DNA of 7,662 nt from Clostridiales bacterium. GTDB taxonomy: Bacteria; Bacillota_A; Clostridia; Saccharofermentanales; Saccharofermentanaceae. Positions 6,150 to 7,662 of the stretch are shown in pieces. The stretch is from assembly GCA_017649745.1 (NCBI GenBank), contig JAGCGE010000319.1:1-7662 (forward strand). Reading direction: 5' to 3'. The notes beneath the pieces are model-generated. The model searched no databases, was not told the origin of the DNA, and worked only from the letters and a program-made list of their open reading frames with translations. The position numbers and the translations under genes are program-made. How positions within the stretch are numbered: position 1 is the first letter of the stretch; every line of letters starts with the position of its first letter.

Positions 6150-6781
6150 TGCTTGTCGCAGAGAACATAACATATAGATACAAGAAGAATAAAAGGACGA
6201 TCTTAGATAACGTAAACTTCACTTTAAACGAAGGTGAATTCAGCGCGGTAATGGGCGAATCTGGAAGTGGCAAGAGCACGTTTCTCGCAGTTCTTGCAGG
6301 TATTCTGAAACCGCTCTCCGGCACGGTCAGTTTCAATGGCACAGATCTCTATTCGCTTAACGATGCTGACCTTTCAAAGATACACGGAAACAACATCTGT
6401 TACGTACCACAAAGTAACATCATGCTGAAGAATATTTCTGTTATTGAGAACATTGTAAGTCCGTATCATTCGACCGAAGATCTAAGACCGAAAGCGCTCT
6501 CCTTATTAGTTGAGTTAGGCATAGGTAACCTGGCTGATAATTATCCTTATGAATTGTCAGGTGGTGAACTCAAAAGGGCATCGCTTGTTCGTGCAGTATT
6601 GATGTCACCTTCGATCGTTATCGCTGACGAACCGACGACCGGTCTTGATAAAGAAACTGGAAACAAGATACTGAGTTTTCTTTCCGATTATGCGAAGTCA
6701 GGGAATTCAGTCCTTGTCGCAACCCATGACGAACATATAGAAGATTACGCCGATAATATCCTAAGGTTGGAGAGACGATGA
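6149..6781 (+). CDS. MacB/LolD-type ABC transporter ATPase
   Basis: This 210-residue cytoplasmic ATPase pairs with the FtsX-type permease encoded just before it. Its motifs are complete: Walker A GESGSGKST (36-44), Q-loop Gln88 (YVPQSNIMLKNISVIENI), signature LSGGE (136-140), Walker B IVIADEP (156-162), TTGLD D-loop and switch His193 (ATHD). The signature continues ELKRASLVRA, where LolD/MacB proteins usually have QQRVAIARA. AAGGAGG (6135-6141) is 7 bases from the ATG at 6149 but only 4 from the ATG at 6146; 6149 is chosen, and the earlier start would add one Met. The start overlaps the permease stop as TGATG. G+C is about 43% by hand count of its first 420 bases, versus about 55% in sampled permease lines, a visible drop. 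Confidence 0.93.
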   Translation: MLVAENITYRYKKNKRTILDNVNFTLNEGEFSAVMGESGSGKSTFLAVLAGILKPLSGTVSFNGTDLYSLNDADLSKIHGNNICYVPQSNIMLKNISVIENIVSPYHSTEDLRPKALSLLVELGIGNLADNYPYELSGGELKRASLVRAVLMSPSIVIADEPTTGLDKETGNKILSFLSDYAKSGNSVLVATHDEHIEDYADNILRLERR

Positions 6782-7197
6782 TGGAGATAAAGACAACAAC
6801 AGAAGGCGTTGATTTTGATGAGGTTCGTGACCTGTTAAATGGATATGGGTTAAGTGATCTCGATAGTGATACGCAGCGACTTGTTTTCGAGAGGAGCTAC
6901 GCGAAAGTATTCCTGCTCGATGACGGGCACATCGCAGGTGTCGGGCGGGCTCTGTCGGATGGGGTGTGCCAGGCGTCGATCTACAATATTGCGGTGCGTG
7001 AGGACCTGTGGGGGAGAGGCTTAGGCAAGACGATCGTCGATGAGCTCCTGAAGCAGGTTGAGGGCTGCAATGTGGTGTTGTACACGCATCCGAAGCACAT
7101 CGGTCTTTACGAGCACTGGGGATTCAAAAAGCTCAAGACTTCTTACGCGCACTTCCAGCGTGAGGAGTATTTTGTCGCAGAAGGATTCCTTGAATGA
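6778..7197 (+). CDS. GNAT-family N-acetyltransferase
   Basis: This 139-residue cytoplasmic enzyme should transfer acetyl from acetyl-CoA to an amine. The GNAT core is visible: strand IYNIAVRE (69-76), then the acetyl-CoA pyrophosphate loop GRGLGKTIVDEL (79-90), strand VVLYTH, and the C-terminal LYEHWGFKKLK motif (110-120). The acceptor is not predictable. It overlaps the ATPase stop as ATGA, so it appears to be the last gene of the transport operon. A second ATG at 6781 is equally compatible with the GGAG at 6769-6772. Whether it serves the transporter or is a passenger is open. Confidence 0.9.
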   Translation: MMEIKTTTEGVDFDEVRDLLNGYGLSDLDSDTQRLVFERSYAKVFLLDDGHIAGVGRALSDGVCQASIYNIAVREDLWGRGLGKTIVDELLKQVEGCNVVLYTHPKHIGLYEHWGFKKLKTSYAHFQREEYFVAEGFLE

Positions 7198-7203
7198 TAT
7201 AAT
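7195..7203 (+). promoter_or_regulatory. Extended -10 promoter for the HD-domain gene
   Basis: TGATATAAT is a perfect TGn-TATAAT extended -10; its TGA is also the stop codon of the acetyltransferase gene. There is no good -35 (TTGTCG at 7172-7177 is 20 bases away), which extended -10 promoters tolerate. Transcription would start near 7210, leaving a leader of about 16 bases that still includes GAGGTGA (7214-7220). Confidence 0.55.
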
Positions 7204-7225
7204 CCGTGATAACGAGGTGAAGGAA

Positions 7226-7662
7226 ATGATCACAAGAGACGAAGCATTTGCACTGTTGCAAAAATATAATAAAGATCCTTTTCATATCCAGCATTCGCTG
7301 ACGGTCGAGGCTGTTATGAAATGGTATGCCAAAGAACTTGGTTACGGCGATGCTGAGGAATACTGGGGAATAGTCGGACTTCTTCACGATATCGATTTCG
7401 AGATCTACCCTGAAGAGCACTGCCTCAAAGCACCGGAACTTCTTCGCGACGGCGGCGTGAGCGATGACATCATCCACGCGGTTGTCTCCCACGGTTACGG
7501 TATCACGGTAGGCTGCGGAGTGACGATCGATGTCGAGCCGATCCACGAGATGGAGAAAGTTCTTTTCGCGGCAGATGAGCTTACAGGACTAATTGGTGCG
7601 GCTGCACTTATGAGGCCTTCAAAGAGCACGAAAGATATGGAACTTAAGTCGCTTAAGAAAAA
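7226..7662 (+). CDS. HD-domain metal-dependent hydrolase, 5' part
   Basis: The gene runs off the window end with 145 codons visible and no stop. It has the HD superfamily pattern of metal-dependent phosphohydrolases: His23 (HIQHSLTVEAVM), the His54-Asp55 dyad in GLLHDIDFE, His84 and His89 in HAVVSHGYG, and Asp117 in LFAADELTGLI. These residues normally ligate one or two divalent metals at the active site. The arrangement resembles the roughly 190-residue clostridial HD/HDIG hydrolases whose substrate is unknown; it lacks the length of a (p)ppGpp synthetase/hydrolase in the visible part. The ATG at 7226 follows GAGGTGAAGGAA. It starts 28 bases after the acetyltransferase stop and seems to have its own promoter, although read-through from the operon is possible because no terminator separates them. 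Confidence 0.9.
   Translation, partial: MITRDEAFALLQKYNKDPFHIQHSLTVEAVMKWYAKELGYGDAEEYWGIVGLLHDIDFEIYPEEHCLKAPELLRDGGVSDDIIHAVVSHGYGITVGCGVTIDVEPIHEMEKVLFAADELTGLIGAAALMRPSKSTKDMELKSLKK

Noticed and set aside
5601..6173. Minus-strand frame opposite the MacB-type permease
   Set aside because: Its charged His/Glu/Asp-rich translation is the usual antisense artefact of a membrane protein gene.
7133..7546. Minus-strand frame at the right end
   Set aside because: It is antisense to the acetyltransferase and HD-domain genes, both of which show clear motifs.

Overview
The window comes from a bacterial chromosome. It most likely belongs to a gut- or rumen-type Clostridia member (Bacillota). Support for this is the EpsC-type serine acetyltransferase, strong AGGAGG-like ribosome binding sites, a clostridial-looking NMT1-family lipoprotein and a DUF4418-type membrane protein. 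Genus cannot be fixed from the sequence. All recognised genes lie on the + strand, and no RNA gene, mobile element or CRISPR array was seen.

Region 1 (1-1423) holds the 3' part of a serine O-acetyltransferase gene (cysteine synthesis). It is followed with no gap by a LysR-family regulator gene, and the pair ends at a clear intrinsic terminator.

Region 2 (1424-1766) is an AT-rich intergenic stretch of about 340 bases with no credible gene. It carries two identical 13-base repeats 63 bases apart, several TGTAG/CTACA inverted copies, a perfect palindrome TTATCG-N4-CGATAA, and a hairpin just ahead of the next ribosome binding site. It is probably the control region of the operon that follows. 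No sigma-70 promoter could be placed with confidence.

Region 3 (1767-7197) is a tightly packed run of seven genes. Three encode an SsuABC/ThiXYZ-like importer: an NMT1-type lipoprotein, a permease with extra N-terminal membrane segments, and an ATPase. Next is a four-helix membrane protein (DUF4418-like) with Cys/Met clusters in both predicted outer loops. Then come a MacB/FtsX-type permease with a Cys-Cys pair in its outer domain and its LolD/MacB-type ATPase. A GNAT acetyltransferase closes the run. Neighbouring genes overlap or are separated by at most 19 bases, so one transcript is expected. The layout joins an uptake ABC system to a MacB-type ABC system through a small Cys/Met-rich membrane protein. 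Cysteines recur in the exported parts of three of the proteins, which suggests (inference only) a thiophilic metal or thiol/sulfur ligand.

Region 4 (7198-7662) starts with a perfect extended -10 promoter, TGATATAAT, followed by an HD-domain hydrolase gene that runs off the window end.
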